Of a stretch of DNA of 13,767 bases, positions 1-7,046 are shown in pieces. Source of the DNA: Candidatus Shapirobacteria bacterium (GTDB lineage: Bacteria; Patescibacteriota; Microgenomatia; UBA12405; UBA6130); NCBI GenBank assembly GCA_027007615.1, contig JALTFB010000003.1, forward strand, positions 1 through 13,767, read 5' to 3'. The translations under genes were made by a program, and so were the position numbers. The notes under the pieces are model-generated. The model did no database searches, was not told the DNA's origin, and saw only the letters and a program-made list of their open reading frames with translations. Numbering within the stretch: the first letter of the stretch is position 1; every line of letters starts with the position of its first letter.

Positions 1-716
1 GGCTGTTTGCCGCTTTATCATCTTGGCGCCAGGAAGATTATTATCTTGGCCAGAGGCCTGATAAAATTTTTGCCATTTCCAAAGCTGTCGCCGCGCGGGT
101 TTGGAAATATTACCGCCGCCCCAGCAAAGTTATTTATCCGGGGATTAATTTGGATAAATTCCCCCAAGCTTTAGAGAATGCTTCTCGGCAAGACCCCTTT
201 TTAGTGGTCGGCCGCTTGGTGGAATATAAACGCATTGATTTGGCAATCAGGGCTTTTAATAAAACACAAAGACCGCTATGGATCGTCGGCGAGGGGAGAA
301 TGGAAAAGCGGCTCCGGCGGCTGGCCGGGAAAACAATTCGTTTTTGGGGAGCGGCCAGCGAGGCTAAATTATCTTGGTTATACCGCCACAGCCAGGCTCT
401 GATCATGCCCCAAGAAGAGGATTTTGGCCTGGTGAGTTTGGAGGCGCAGGCCAGCGGCCGGCCGGTGATTGCTTACCGTGGCGGCGGAGCCAGGGAAACA
501 ATTAAAGAAGGAATAACCGGGCTATTTTTCAACGAAGCCACAGCTGATTCTTTGTTGGCGGCGCTATCAAAATTTAATTCGCGGCGATTTAAACCCGGGG
601 ATTGCCGCCGCCAAGCGATTAATTTCAGCAAAAAGCGATTTTTGAAAGAATTCAAAAAAGTGGCCGAAAAGGCGGCGGAAGAATGGTTTTTAAAATTTGA
701 GAATGTTTTAAACTAG
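1..716 (+). CDS. GT4-family glycosyltransferase, 5' end outside window
   Basis: This is the C-terminal part of a GT-B fold, family 4 glycosyltransferase, which moves a sugar from a nucleotide-sugar donor to a lipid-linked or glycan acceptor at the cytoplasmic face of the membrane. The frame is open from base 3, with no stop before the TAG at 714-716. The part before the TTG at 150 also looks coding: it reads RPDKIFAISKAV and then KVIYPGINLDKF, the usual GT4 linker before the donor-binding domain. Further on come VVGRLVEYKRIDLAIRAF, the segment EEDFGLVSLEAQASGRPVIA (the E-x7-E type nucleotide-sugar motif) and YRGGGARETI. I therefore reject 150 as the true start. The best resemblance is to mannosyl- or other hexosyltransferases of the WbaZ/WcaI kind, but donor and acceptor cannot be fixed from sequence. 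The neighbouring sugar-phosphate transferase supports a role in surface polysaccharide assembly. Confidence 0.9.
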   Translation, partial: LFAALSSWRQEDYYLGQRPDKIFAISKAVAARVWKYYRRPSKVIYPGINLDKFPQALENASRQDPFLVVGRLVEYKRIDLAIRAFNKTQRPLWIVGEGRMEKRLRRLAGKTIRFWGAASEAKLSWLYRHSQALIMPQEEDFGLVSLEAQASGRPVIAYRGGGARETIKEGITGLFFNEATADSLLAALSKFNSRRFKPGDCRRQAINFSKKRFLKEFKKVAEKAAEEWFLKFENVLN

Positions 717-738
717 AACGCTCGGCGTGTTGCTTTTT

Positions 739-764
739 AGGAGATAATTATGGTAGTAATATAA
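739..764 (+). promoter_or_regulatory. Shine-Dalgarno plus four-codon minicistron before the sugar transferase
   Basis: AGGAG at 739-743 sits 6 nt before an ATG at 750, but that ATG opens only four codons (Met-Val-Val-Ile) before TAA at 762-764. The next ATG, at 769, starts the sugar transferase. The best ribosome-binding site in this 52-nt gap therefore serves a tiny leader and not the gene. The leader could couple translation by termination and reinitiation, or the arrangement may be chance. A -10-like TAATAT at 757-762 lies in the same place without a good -35, so a short-leader transcript is an alternative. Confidence 0.35.
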
Positions 765-768
765 GAAA

Positions 769-1446
769 ATGACCAAAGGAAAAAGGTCAGCTTATGGCTG
801 GCAGACATGGTGGTATTTTTTTGGGAAGCGGGTTTTAGACTTGATTATGTTTTTGGTTTTGGGGATTATTTTCTTGCCGGTTTGTATAGTTACCGCAATT
901 TTGATAAAGTTAGAATCAGAGGGAAGCATTTTTGCCGATATTCCCTCAAGAGTCGGCCAAAACGGAAAGTTGATTAAAATTTATAAATTCCGTTCCATGA
1001 TTGCCGATGCCCACTATCTCTTGCATCACGACGCTAGATTTAAAAAATTGTATGAAGAATATAAGCGCAACAGTTATAAATTGCGGGATGATCCCCGGGT
1101 AACAAAAGTGGGAAAATTTATTCGCAAACATTCCATTGATGAAATCCCCCAGCTGTTGAATGTCTTGAAAGGAGAAATGAGCATTGTCGGACCGCGGGCT
1201 TATTATCCCGATGAACTAGAGGAGCAACAGCAAAAGTATCCCCAAACCCGTAAATTGATAAGGGAAGTTCTTCAAGTAAAGCCGGGCATCACCGGATTAT
1301 GGCAGGTTTCAGGGCGGAGCGACATTAATTTCGATAAAAGAGTGGAAATGGATGCTTATTACGCGCGCAAGAAATCTTTATGGTTAGATATTAAAATTCT
1401 TTTCAAAACGCCGTGGGCGATGATTAGCGGACAGGGAGCAGTATGA
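769..1446 (+). CDS. Monotopic sugar-1-phosphate transferase (polyprenyl-phosphate glycosyl-1-phosphate transferase)
   Basis: This 225-residue protein belongs to the bacterial sugar transferase family (PF02397; relatives WbaP, WcaJ, PglC). Members move a sugar-1-phosphate from a UDP-sugar to undecaprenyl phosphate, the first membrane-committed step of O-antigen, capsule or exopolysaccharide synthesis. A hydrophobic re-entrant helix spans about residues 22-48. After it come KFRSM (73-77), [14 protein letters not shown], the catalytic Asp-Glu dyad D124-E125 within [20 protein letters not shown], then [10 protein letters not shown] and [13 protein letters not shown]. It is the short catalytic form, without the four-helix and CoA-binding-like N-terminal extension of full-length WbaP. 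An in-frame stop at 757-759 makes ATG 769 the first usable start. The stop overlaps the DUF4012 start as ATGA at 1443-1446. The sugar carried cannot be told. Confidence 0.93.
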   Translation: MTKGKRSAYGWQTWWYFFGKRVLDLIMFLVLGIIFLPVCIVTAILIKLESEGSIFADIPSRVGQNGKLIKIYKFRSMIADAHYLLHHDARFKKLYEEYKRNSYKLRDDPRVTKVGKFIRKHSIDEIPQLLNVLKGEMSIVGPRAYYPDELEEQQQKYPQTRKLIREVLQVKPGITGLWQVSGRSDINFDKRVEMDAYYARKKSLWLDIKILFKTPWAMISGQGAV

Positions 1447-3314
1447 AAATGAAAATTAAATTTAAAGTTAAACGCTGGTGGCTGATTCCGCTCGGCTTGG
1501 TAATTTTTTTGCTCTTGCTTTCGGGGGCGATTTATTGGTGGGGGCGGCAACTATGGCAAAACGGACGGCAATTGCAAGGTGAACTGCAAGCCAGCCGTTC
1601 AGCTTGGGAAGCAAAAAATTTGAAATTGACGCAAAGCCATTTGGAAAAAGCGGCAAAAAATTTATCGGCCTTGCAAACTATTTATGGGCGGTTTAAGTTT
1701 TGGGGCTATGTGCCCGTGGCCAAGGGCTATTACCATGACGGCGAGCATGCTTTGGCGGCCGGGCAAGCGGGCATAAAAGCGGGCCGGTTGTTATTGAAGT
1801 CGGTGGAACCATACCAGGATTTTTTGGGATTCGGAACGGCCAAGAAGGGTGATGGAGCCAAAACGGCGGCCGACAGAATCCAATTTTTGGTGGAAACGAT
1901 TGCCAGCTTAAAACCACAGCTGGCGGAACTGAGCCAAGAAATGGAAGCGGTCAACAGTAATCTGGGGGCGATTGACGCCCAGCGTTACCCCCAAGAATGG
2001 CGGGGGCGGCAGATAAGGAATAAAATTGCCAGCGCCCAGCAAATCGCCGCCGAACTGGGCCGATTGAGCAAGGACGGCCAGCCATTGATTGAAAAGGCCA
2101 GTTGGCTTTTGGGGAAAGAAAAAACCCGCCAATACCTGGTTATTTTCCAAAATGATGGCGAATTGAGGCCGACGGGCGGCTTTTGGACGGCTTATGGAAT
2201 CTTTCAGGTCAGCAAGGGGCAGATAAAGCCGCTTTTTTCCAGTGATATTTACACTTTGGATCGCCGTTTTAATTCACCGCTGGCGCCCCCTCCCATGTTG
2301 GCGCGTTACCTCAAGGTATCCCGCTGGCATTTGCGTGATATGAATACCAGCCCCGATTTTGCCGTTTCTGTGCAGCGATTTTTAAAATATTACCAGCCTT
2401 TATCCGGCCAACGGCATATTGATGGGGTAATTGCCGTGGATACCCAAGTTCTGGTGGACCTGCTGCGGGTTTTAGGCAGGGTGGGTGTTCCCGGATGGGG
2501 TAATTTTACCGCCAAGGCGGACGCTCGTTGCTTTGGCTGCCCCCAGGTGGTTTACCAACTGGAAATGCTAGCCGATAAGCCGCGAAGCACTTTAGTTGCC
2601 AACAGGAAAGGTTTCCTGGGGCCGGTTCTGCATTCTTTATTGGCGAATATTATCGGCTCTCCCCGCCAGCAAGTCTCCTCTTTGGCTAAAGTTATCTGGA
2701 ATAATCTCGAAGAAAAGCATATTTTATTATATTTCCCTGATGGGAAAATGGAAAAAGCGGTAAGCAGTTTGGGGTTTGGCGGCAGGGTTTCTTCCTCGGG
2801 TGATGACTATTTCCAACTTAATGACAGCAATCTTGGTGGAGCAAAGGCAAACTTATTTATCAAGCAAAAAATAGAGACTAATTACTCTTATCGGCAGGGG
2901 CGGATTTTTGAGAAAGTAACCGTTACCTATACAAATGTAGCGCCATCATCAAATTGCAATTTAGAAAAAGGCGGACTTTGCCTGAATGGGGCTTATCGCG
3001 ATTGGTTCCGTTTTTATTTGCCCAAGGGAACAAAGTTGGTGAAGCTGACGGGTTCGGAAATAAAACCTGCCCTGCGTGAGGAATTGGGCAAAACAGTAAT
3101 CAGCGGTTTTTTTGGCGACAAGAATCCCCTCTACCCTAAAGCGCGGCTTATTGTGACGGCAGAGTTCGAATTGCCTCTGTCTAAAAAAGATTTTCGCCTT
3201 TGGTGGCAGAAGCAACCGGGCAAGAAAGATGTGCAGCTAGTGATTAAAGCAAACGGCCGGCGAATTTTTTCTCAGCCTTTACGCCGCGATCGGCTTATTA
3301 GGGTTAAACTTTAG
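1443..3314 (+). CDS. DUF4012 domain membrane protein
   Basis: This is a 623-residue protein with a basic N-terminus ([12 protein letters not shown]) and one membrane helix at about residues 13-34, so the bulk should lie outside the cytoplasm. A helical region (about 40-225, several heptad-like stretches) precedes the DUF4012 signature YLVIFQNDGELRPTGGFW at 231-248 and its continuation through DGVIAVDTQVLVDLLRVLG. A C-terminal beta-rich part follows. DUF4012 proteins are common in Patescibacteria and Actinobacteria, often beside polysaccharide genes. Their biochemical role is not established; a role in attaching or processing surface glycan, like LytR-CpsA-Psr proteins, is only inference from position. 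The start overlaps the stop of the sugar transferase by 4 nt, implying translational coupling. Four cysteines (CFGC and CNLEKGGLC) could form two disulfides or metal sites outside the membrane. Confidence 0.9.
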   Translation: MKMKIKFKVKRWWLIPLGLVIFLLLLSGAIYWWGRQLWQNGRQLQGELQASRSAWEAKNLKLTQSHLEKAAKNLSALQTIYGRFKFWGYVPVAKGYYHDGEHALAAGQAGIKAGRLLLKSVEPYQDFLGFGTAKKGDGAKTAADRIQFLVETIASLKPQLAELSQEMEAVNSNLGAIDAQRYPQEWRGRQIRNKIASAQQIAAELGRLSKDGQPLIEKASWLLGKEKTRQYLVIFQNDGELRPTGGFWTAYGIFQVSKGQIKPLFSSDIYTLDRRFNSPLAPPPMLARYLKVSRWHLRDMNTSPDFAVSVQRFLKYYQPLSGQRHIDGVIAVDTQVLVDLLRVLGRVGVPGWGNFTAKADARCFGCPQVVYQLEMLADKPRSTLVANRKGFLGPVLHSLLANIIGSPRQQVSSLAKVIWNNLEEKHILLYFPDGKMEKAVSSLGFGGRVSSSGDDYFQLNDSNLGGAKANLFIKQKIETNYSYRQGRIFEKVTVTYTNVAPSSNCNLEKGGLCLNGAYRDWFRFYLPKGTKLVKLTGSEIKPALREELGKTVISGFFGDKNPLYPKARLIVTAEFELPLSKKDFRLWWQKQPGKKDVQLVIKANGRRIFSQPLRRDRLIRVKL

Positions 3315-3317
3315 GAA

Positions 3318-3881
3318 ATGAAAAGCTATAAATTCACCGGCATTGTTTTGGGAAATACCTCCTGGCGCGAGAAGGATCGCCTGGTTTGGCTATTAACCCG
3401 TTGGCAAGGCAAACAGCATTTTCTAATCCGGGGAGTGAGAAGTTTACGCAGCCGGCGCAGCGGCATCTTTCTAACGGCTAATATTATTAGGGGGATTGCC
3501 TACCAAAGCCGCAATAATCTGCCGGTGATTGGCGAGGTGGAGTTGATCAAAGCGCCGTTAAGAAGGCAATATTTAGGCGGATTGTCAATGTTGCTTTATT
3601 TGGGGGAATTCTTAATGCGGCTTTTGCCGGAAAATGTCCCCGAGCCGAAAATTTTTGATCACCTGGCCGATATTTTGATTACTTTGGAATATCACCAACA
3701 GGTATTAAAAGTGATAGAATTTAACATTCAGCTTCCAAAGTGGTTAGGGTTTGGACGTTCGGAGGCGGCTTGGTCGGCTTACCGCCAAGGCCAATTGATG
3801 TTGGCTCAGCGAGAAGCGGAGAATTTCTTGGCACTGGTGGCAGAGCGAAAATTTACAAGTTTGCAATTATTGGGGCGATGA
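3318..3881 (+). CDS. recO: DNA repair protein RecO, short form
   Basis: RecO binds single-stranded DNA and SSB and, with RecR, helps load RecA at gaps (RecFOR pathway). The N-terminus reads as the RecO OB-fold: YKFTGIVLGNTSWREKDRLV, then LLTRWQGKQHFLIRGVRS and a basic strand with several arginines, ending near residue 80. A helical region follows (LGGLSMLLYLGEFLMRLLPEN and FNIQLPKWLGFG). At 187 residues it is shorter than the usual roughly 240. The region where many RecO proteins carry a four-cysteine zinc site has no cysteine at all, so the C-terminal domain is reduced. The start lies 3 nt after the DUF4012 stop, with TAGGA before it. The stop overlaps the glyS start (ATGA at 3878-3881). Confidence 0.85.
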   Translation: MKSYKFTGIVLGNTSWREKDRLVWLLTRWQGKQHFLIRGVRSLRSRRSGIFLTANIIRGIAYQSRNNLPVIGEVELIKAPLRRQYLGGLSMLLYLGEFLMRLLPENVPEPKIFDHLADILITLEYHQQVLKVIEFNIQLPKWLGFGRSEAAWSAYRQGQLMLAQREAENFLALVAERKFTSLQLLGR

Positions 3882-5272
3882 ATAAAAATAGCGATTTATT
3901 AAAAAAAATCATAGCTTTAACTAAACGCCGCGGCTTTGTTTTTCCCAATTCGGAAATTTATGGGGGGCTGAAGGGATTTTATGATTACGGCCCTTTGGGC
4001 GTGGAGATGAAAAACAATATTAAGTGCCTTTGGTGGCGGTGGATGACGCGCGACCATGAAAATGTGGTTGGCATCGATGGGGCGATTATTGATCATCCCC
4101 GCGTTTGGGAAGCCTCCGGCCATATTGAGCATTTTACTGATCCATTGGTGGAATGCCGGAAATGCCATCACCGTTTTCGAGCCACCGATCTTTTAGATGA
4201 TAAAAATGTCGAGGAGCTGGAGAAGAAAAAACATGACGAAAAGGAATATTTGGCTTTACTGACCAAAGTGTTAGCCGGCCAAAAATGTCCCGACTGTGGC
4301 GGTTCGCTTTCTGCGCCGCGAGAATTTAATATTTTAGTGGAAGCTTATTTGGGAGCGGTGAAGGGAGAAAAGCAAAAGGTATATCTGCGGGGTGAGGCTT
4401 GCCAGAATATTTACCTTAATTACGAAAATGTCCGCCAAACGATGCGCCTGAAAATTCCTTTTGGGATCGTCCAAATTGGAAAAGCTTTCCGCAATGAAAT
4501 TACTCCCAAGCAATTCTTATTCCGCCAGCGGGAATTTGAACAATGGGATCTGCAATGGTTTGTCAATCCCCGGGAAATGGAAAAATGGTACGAATTTTGG
4601 AAAAACGAGCGTTTACAATGGTATCGCGGTTTGGTGAATGACCAAAAAGATATTCGCCTGCGCCAACATCTGCCGGGGGAGTTAGCCCATTATGCCAAGA
4701 TGGCTTTTGATATTGAGTACCAAACTCCATTTGGTTGGAAAGAGTGGGAAGGGATTCATTGGCGGGGCGATTGGGATCTTTCGCGCCATGGCCAATATTC
4801 GGGCCGCAAATTTGAGGTGGTCGATGAAAAAACGGGAAAGAAATTTACTCCTTGGATTGTGGAAACGTCCGGCGGCGTTGATAGGACATTCCTATATTTA
4901 TTGTTTGATGCTTACCGCGAAGAGGAGGTAAAGGGGAAAAAGCGAGTGGTTTTGCAGTTACATCCCCTGGTGGCGCCATATAAGATGGCCATTTTCCCGC
5001 TTTTGGCCAATAAGCCGGATTTGCGGCAAGCTGCCCGGGGTTTGTATGGGAAACTTAAAAAAGATTATCTGGTAGCCTGGGACGAGCGTGGCAACATTGG
5101 CAAGCGCTATTTTGCCCAGGACGAGATTGGCACTCCTTGGTGCGCGACGGTAGATTTCCAAACTTTGAAAGACGGAACGGTAACAATTCGTGACCGTGAT
5201 ACGCGGCAGCAAGAAAGAATTAAATTGGCAGCAGTTAAAAGTTGGCTCTCGGAGAAATTAAATGAAAAATAA
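3878..5272 (+). CDS. glyS: Glycine--tRNA ligase, alpha2 (single-chain) type
   Basis: This class II synthetase charges tRNA-Gly with glycine in the cytoplasm. It is 464 residues long from ATG 3878. The frame stays open upstream to 3740, but that part is recO in another frame, and MNKNSDLLKKIIALTKRRGFV is the natural N-terminus of this family. Visible parts are GGLKGFYDYGPLG (28-40), a zinc ribbon (C93, C96, C137, C140), the motif 2 region FRNEITPKQFLFRQREFEQ (204-222), the glycine-site region around AHYAKMAFDIEYQTPFGW, motif 3 SGGVDRTFLYLLFDAY with R336, and a C-terminal anticodon-binding domain from about 350. Two usually strict motifs differ: YLRPETAQG is here YLRGEACQN (169-177), and the EPS before motif 3 is ETS (329-331). 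It overlaps recO by 4 nt and the following gene by 11 nt. Confidence 0.95.
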   Translation: MNKNSDLLKKIIALTKRRGFVFPNSEIYGGLKGFYDYGPLGVEMKNNIKCLWWRWMTRDHENVVGIDGAIIDHPRVWEASGHIEHFTDPLVECRKCHHRFRATDLLDDKNVEELEKKKHDEKEYLALLTKVLAGQKCPDCGGSLSAPREFNILVEAYLGAVKGEKQKVYLRGEACQNIYLNYENVRQTMRLKIPFGIVQIGKAFRNEITPKQFLFRQREFEQWDLQWFVNPREMEKWYEFWKNERLQWYRGLVNDQKDIRLRQHLPGELAHYAKMAFDIEYQTPFGWKEWEGIHWRGDWDLSRHGQYSGRKFEVVDEKTGKKFTPWIVETSGGVDRTFLYLLFDAYREEEVKGKKRVVLQLHPLVAPYKMAIFPLLANKPDLRQAARGLYGKLKKDYLVAWDERGNIGKRYFAQDEIGTPWCATVDFQTLKDGTVTIRDRDTRQQERIKLAAVKSWLSEKLNEK

Positions 5273-5978
5273 TAAACAAGTGTTGGCCGGCGTTATTTTT
5301 TTGGTGTTGCTGGGAGCAGGTTTTTTGGTGTGGCTTTTTTTAGACCCTTTCCATAAGATAACCGGGCCGAAAATTGCGGTTGTTCCCACCCCAATCGAAT
5401 CAAGAATGAAGCTTGCAGTTACCAAATACCCACAGTTAAATTTAAATTTTAAGGGCGATGAATATCGCCTCAGCTTATCTTTAACTAAGATTCCGGCCCC
5501 AATAAAGAAAGTCGAATATGATTTCATTTATTTGGCCCATGATAAGCAAGGGCAGGAATTTGAAAAGGGCCAATATGACTCTTTCAGTGTAGATAACAGT
5601 TCTGTCAGCCGCGATATTTTGTTGGGAACCTCAAGTTGCACCACCGGCACTTGCCGTTATCGTTATGACCGCAATGTTAGCCAAGGGCGGATAACGCTGA
5701 CTTTGCGGGGCAAAACGGGTAGTTTGCAAATGGAAGCGCCTTTTTGGTTTATCCGCGCCGGCAAGAGCCAAAAAATATCTGGCCACCAGGTGCAGAATAT
5801 GGGCAACAATATCTGTGTTTTTTATAAATCCCTGCGGCCGATTGGCGGTAAAGAGGCTTCTTACCTGTTTTCCTGTCTGCCGGGGGGGAGGTTATTGGCG
5901 AAAGGCGCTTCCGTTTTTGTGAAAAATAATTGGCAACCGCAAGCTATGGCTACAAGCAAAGGTAGAGTAAGTTGGTAA
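5262..5978 (+). CDS. Membrane-anchored protein of unknown function
   Basis: This 238-residue protein is not one I can assign to a named family. It has a short basic start, one membrane helix at about residues 7-27 (LAGVIFLVLLGAGFLVWLF), a proline-containing linker, and then a region of alternating polar and hydrophobic strands that looks beta-rich and extracytoplasmic. A small motif, LLGTSSCTTGTCRYRYDRN, holds C126 and C131, and two more cysteines lie at 185 and 205, so disulfides are possible. Similar single-pass proteins with a GTC...CRY turn are, from memory, frequent in Patescibacteria. The start overlaps the end of glyS by 11 nt, so it is read as part of the same transcript. No link to tRNA charging is visible. 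Confidence 0.75.
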   Translation: MKNNKQVLAGVIFLVLLGAGFLVWLFLDPFHKITGPKIAVVPTPIESRMKLAVTKYPQLNLNFKGDEYRLSLSLTKIPAPIKKVEYDFIYLAHDKQGQEFEKGQYDSFSVDNSSVSRDILLGTSSCTTGTCRYRYDRNVSQGRITLTLRGKTGSLQMEAPFWFIRAGKSQKISGHQVQNMGNNICVFYKSLRPIGGKEASYLFSCLPGGRLLAKGASVFVKNNWQPQAMATSKGRVSW

Positions 5979-6001
5979 ACGATAACAGAATCTTGTACAA
6001 T
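5972..6001 (+). promoter_or_regulatory. Candidate promoter for the accessory interval
   Basis: TTGGTA at 5972-5977 and TACAAT at 5996-6001 are separated by 18 nt and would start RNA a few bases before the ATG at 6013. The -35 overlaps the stop region of the preceding gene. The -10 overlaps a perfect 8-bp palindrome, TTGTACAA (5993-6000), which recurs upstream of clpB. Confidence 0.4.
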
Positions 6002-6012
6002 GCTAAGTAGGC

Positions 6013-6195
6013 ATGGTATATTTAAGTTATGAAAAAGAATATTATTGCAAAAAAACAATTCAAGGACTAGATGTTGAAGTGAGGGAGTTCGAAAAAAAGT
6101 ATGGAGTTAATTTAGGAGTAAAAGCAAGCATGAAGATAAGTACTTACCTGAAAAGGCGAGGATATTGGCCAATAGCATCAATATTGAAGGGATAA
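6013..6195 (+). CDS. Small protein of unknown function (60 residues)
   Basis: This short ORF stands at the head of an AT-rich interval whose base use differs visibly from the genes on either side. An in-frame TAG at 6007-6009 makes ATG 6013 the first start. The product is basic, with a plausible helix in the segment VEVREFEKKYGVNLGVK and a tail STYLKRRGYWPIASILKG. I recognise no family. It ends 7 nt before an ATG at 6203 that may be the original start of the HEPN-like gene, so the two may form a pair. Small protein plus HEPN-fold protein is a common toxin-antitoxin layout, but nothing here proves that. The ribosome-binding site is weak (TAGG), and the gene may be a chance frame or a remnant. 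Confidence 0.4.
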   Translation: MVYLSYEKEYYCKKTIQGLDVEVREFEKKYGVNLGVKASMKISTYLKRRGYWPIASILKG

Positions 6196-6202
6196 GTTTT
6201 TT

Positions 6203-6366
6203 ATGGGAGAAAACCCTTTCAATTTTATTTTCAATATACCCCTTAGAACTAACTTAACCATTGTTTTTCAGCACATGTAGAAAATTATAAGGATATTCGA
6301 CGCAGCAGTTTTATCAAAACGGCGATTATTTATACCGCTACAGCTACAGAAGCGGTTCTTTTATGG
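6203..6366 (+). other. Probable broken 5' part of the HEPN-like gene
   Basis: The frame of the ORF at 6367 is open back to a TAA at 6250-6252, and from about 6268 it reads like protein: SAHVENYKDIRRSSFIKTA, then IIYTATATEAVLLW. This stretch has no ATG, GTG or TTG. The other + frame offers ATG 6203, with GAAGGG 11 nt upstream, and runs MGENPFNFIFNIPLRTNLT, IVFQHM, then TAG at 6278-6280. Moving from that frame to the downstream one needs one extra base, most simply in the run of five T at 6264-6268. I read this as a one-base deletion (or assembly error). A -1 ribosomal slip is less likely, since there is no classic heptamer. Confidence 0.5.
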
Positions 6367-6765
6367 ATGTTAAAACAGAATTTGAGTCAGAAAGAAAGAG
6401 TAGAACTGGAAGATCGGAAATATAAAAATATTCATATAATCTATGAGATTTTAGTTAGCCCTTCTCAACAAATTATTTGGGGAATACGCGAAAAGGAACT
6501 GAAAAATTGGAAAACTTGGATTTTTTTTAATATCAATAGGGCTTGTTTAAAACGCAAAGTTATCTCAAGAGATCTTTTTAATCAGATAGATAAAGTTAGG
6601 AAATTAAGAAACAAGCTTCATATTGGAAGTCTTAAAGAAATAGAAAAAACTTACTCTAAGAAAGAAATTATCTATGCCCTTAAAGTATTTAACCAAGTTA
6701 TAAAGAAGGCAAGAAGTCTAATTAATGAAAAATCGCGAGGTTATGCTCCTAATCGTGCTCGCTGA
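6367..6765 (+). CDS. HEPN-like helical protein, probably 5'-truncated
   Basis: From its first ATG this ORF encodes 132 residues, but the coding signal continues upstream (see 6203-6366), so the native protein was likely longer. It is rich in Lys, Ile, Leu and Asn and appears all-helical. The segment DKVRKLRNKLHIGSLKEI contains an R-N-x-x-H signature (R81, N82, H85), as in HEPN-type domains (DUF4145/Abi-like), many of which are RNases in toxin-antitoxin or defence loci. The N-terminal extension IRRSSFIKTAIIYTATATEA fits the first helix of such domains. The assignment is by pattern only. The last 17 nt overlap the convergent ferritin-like gene. Without a repaired N-terminus it may be a pseudogene. 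Confidence 0.55.
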   Translation: MLKQNLSQKERVELEDRKYKNIHIIYEILVSPSQQIIWGIREKELKNWKTWIFFNINRACLKRKVISRDLFNQIDKVRKLRNKLHIGSLKEIEKTYSKKEIIYALKVFNQVIKKARSLINEKSRGYAPNRAR

Positions 6766-6772
6766 ATTTTTT
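6728..6772. terminator. Possible bidirectional terminator between convergent genes
   Basis: GCGAG at 6735-6739 can pair with CTCGC at 6758-6762. The stem is flanked by five A on the left (6728-6732) and six T on the right (6767-6772), as expected for a shared intrinsic terminator. The stem is only 5 bp and the loop is long (18 nt), with a possible inner AGG/CCT pairing, so support is modest. It overlaps the final codons of both convergent genes. Confidence 0.3.
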
Positions 6773-7006
6773 ATCAAAAACAGAGTCTTTGGCTCGCAAA
6801 TAATTAATTAACATGGCGGCGTGCTCTTTTTCCTCATCCCGATTGTGGGCTAAAACTCTTTTTAATTCTTCATCTTGGCTAGCTTGAATTCTCTCTTCAT
6901 AAAGATTGATGGCATCTAATTCCTCAATGAGCGATTGCCGGGCCCGAGACAAATTTTTTGCCAAATCATCCATTTTAAGAGCGTCATCTAAGTTTAATGG
7001 TGGCAT
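6749..7006 (-). CDS. Encapsulated-ferritin-like iron-binding protein
   Basis: This is an 85-residue, two-helix ferritin-like protein of the EncFtn type. Such proteins assemble into rings that oxidise Fe(II) and usually work inside an encapsulin shell. The diagnostic segment is ARQSLIEELDAINLYEERI, followed by ELKRVLAHNRDEEKEHAAM. By recalled alignment with the Rhodospirillum rubrum protein, the ferroxidase ligands E32, E62 and H65 correspond to E29, E59 and H62 here, all present. The outer-site E34 is Asp (D31) and W38 is Leu (L35). The C-terminus (VFDKKFSEHD) lacks a clear encapsulin-targeting peptide, and no encapsulin gene is in the window. ATG at 7006 is fixed by a near-perfect Shine-Dalgarno. 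It is transcribed towards the HEPN-like gene and overlaps its end by 17 nt. Confidence 0.88.
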   Translation of the reverse strand: MPPLNLDDALKMDDLAKNLSRARQSLIEELDAINLYEERIQASQDEELKRVLAHNRDEEKEHAAMLINYLRAKDSVFDKKFSEHD

Positions 7007-7013
7007 TTTTGTT

Positions 7014-7024
7014 TCACCTCCTTT
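7014..7024 (-). promoter_or_regulatory. Strong Shine-Dalgarno of the ferritin-like gene
   Basis: On the minus strand this reads AAAGGAGGTGA, an essentially perfect complement to the 3' end of 16S rRNA, 7 nt before the ATG. It fixes the start and predicts high translation. Confidence 0.9.
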
Positions 7025-7046
7025 ATCGAAAATATTTATATGTTTC

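Noticed and set aside
3740..3877. Upstream extension of the glycyl-tRNA synthetase frame to a start at 3740
   Set aside because: The extra 46 codons lie inside recO in another frame and have no family resemblance; ATG 3878 gives the normal N-terminus and a typical ATGA overlap.
6203..6300. Programmed -1 ribosomal frameshift in the HEPN-like gene
   Set aside because: The codons at the T-run (GTT TTT) do not form a canonical X XXY YYZ heptamer, and no clear downstream stimulatory hairpin was seen; a one-base deletion is simpler.
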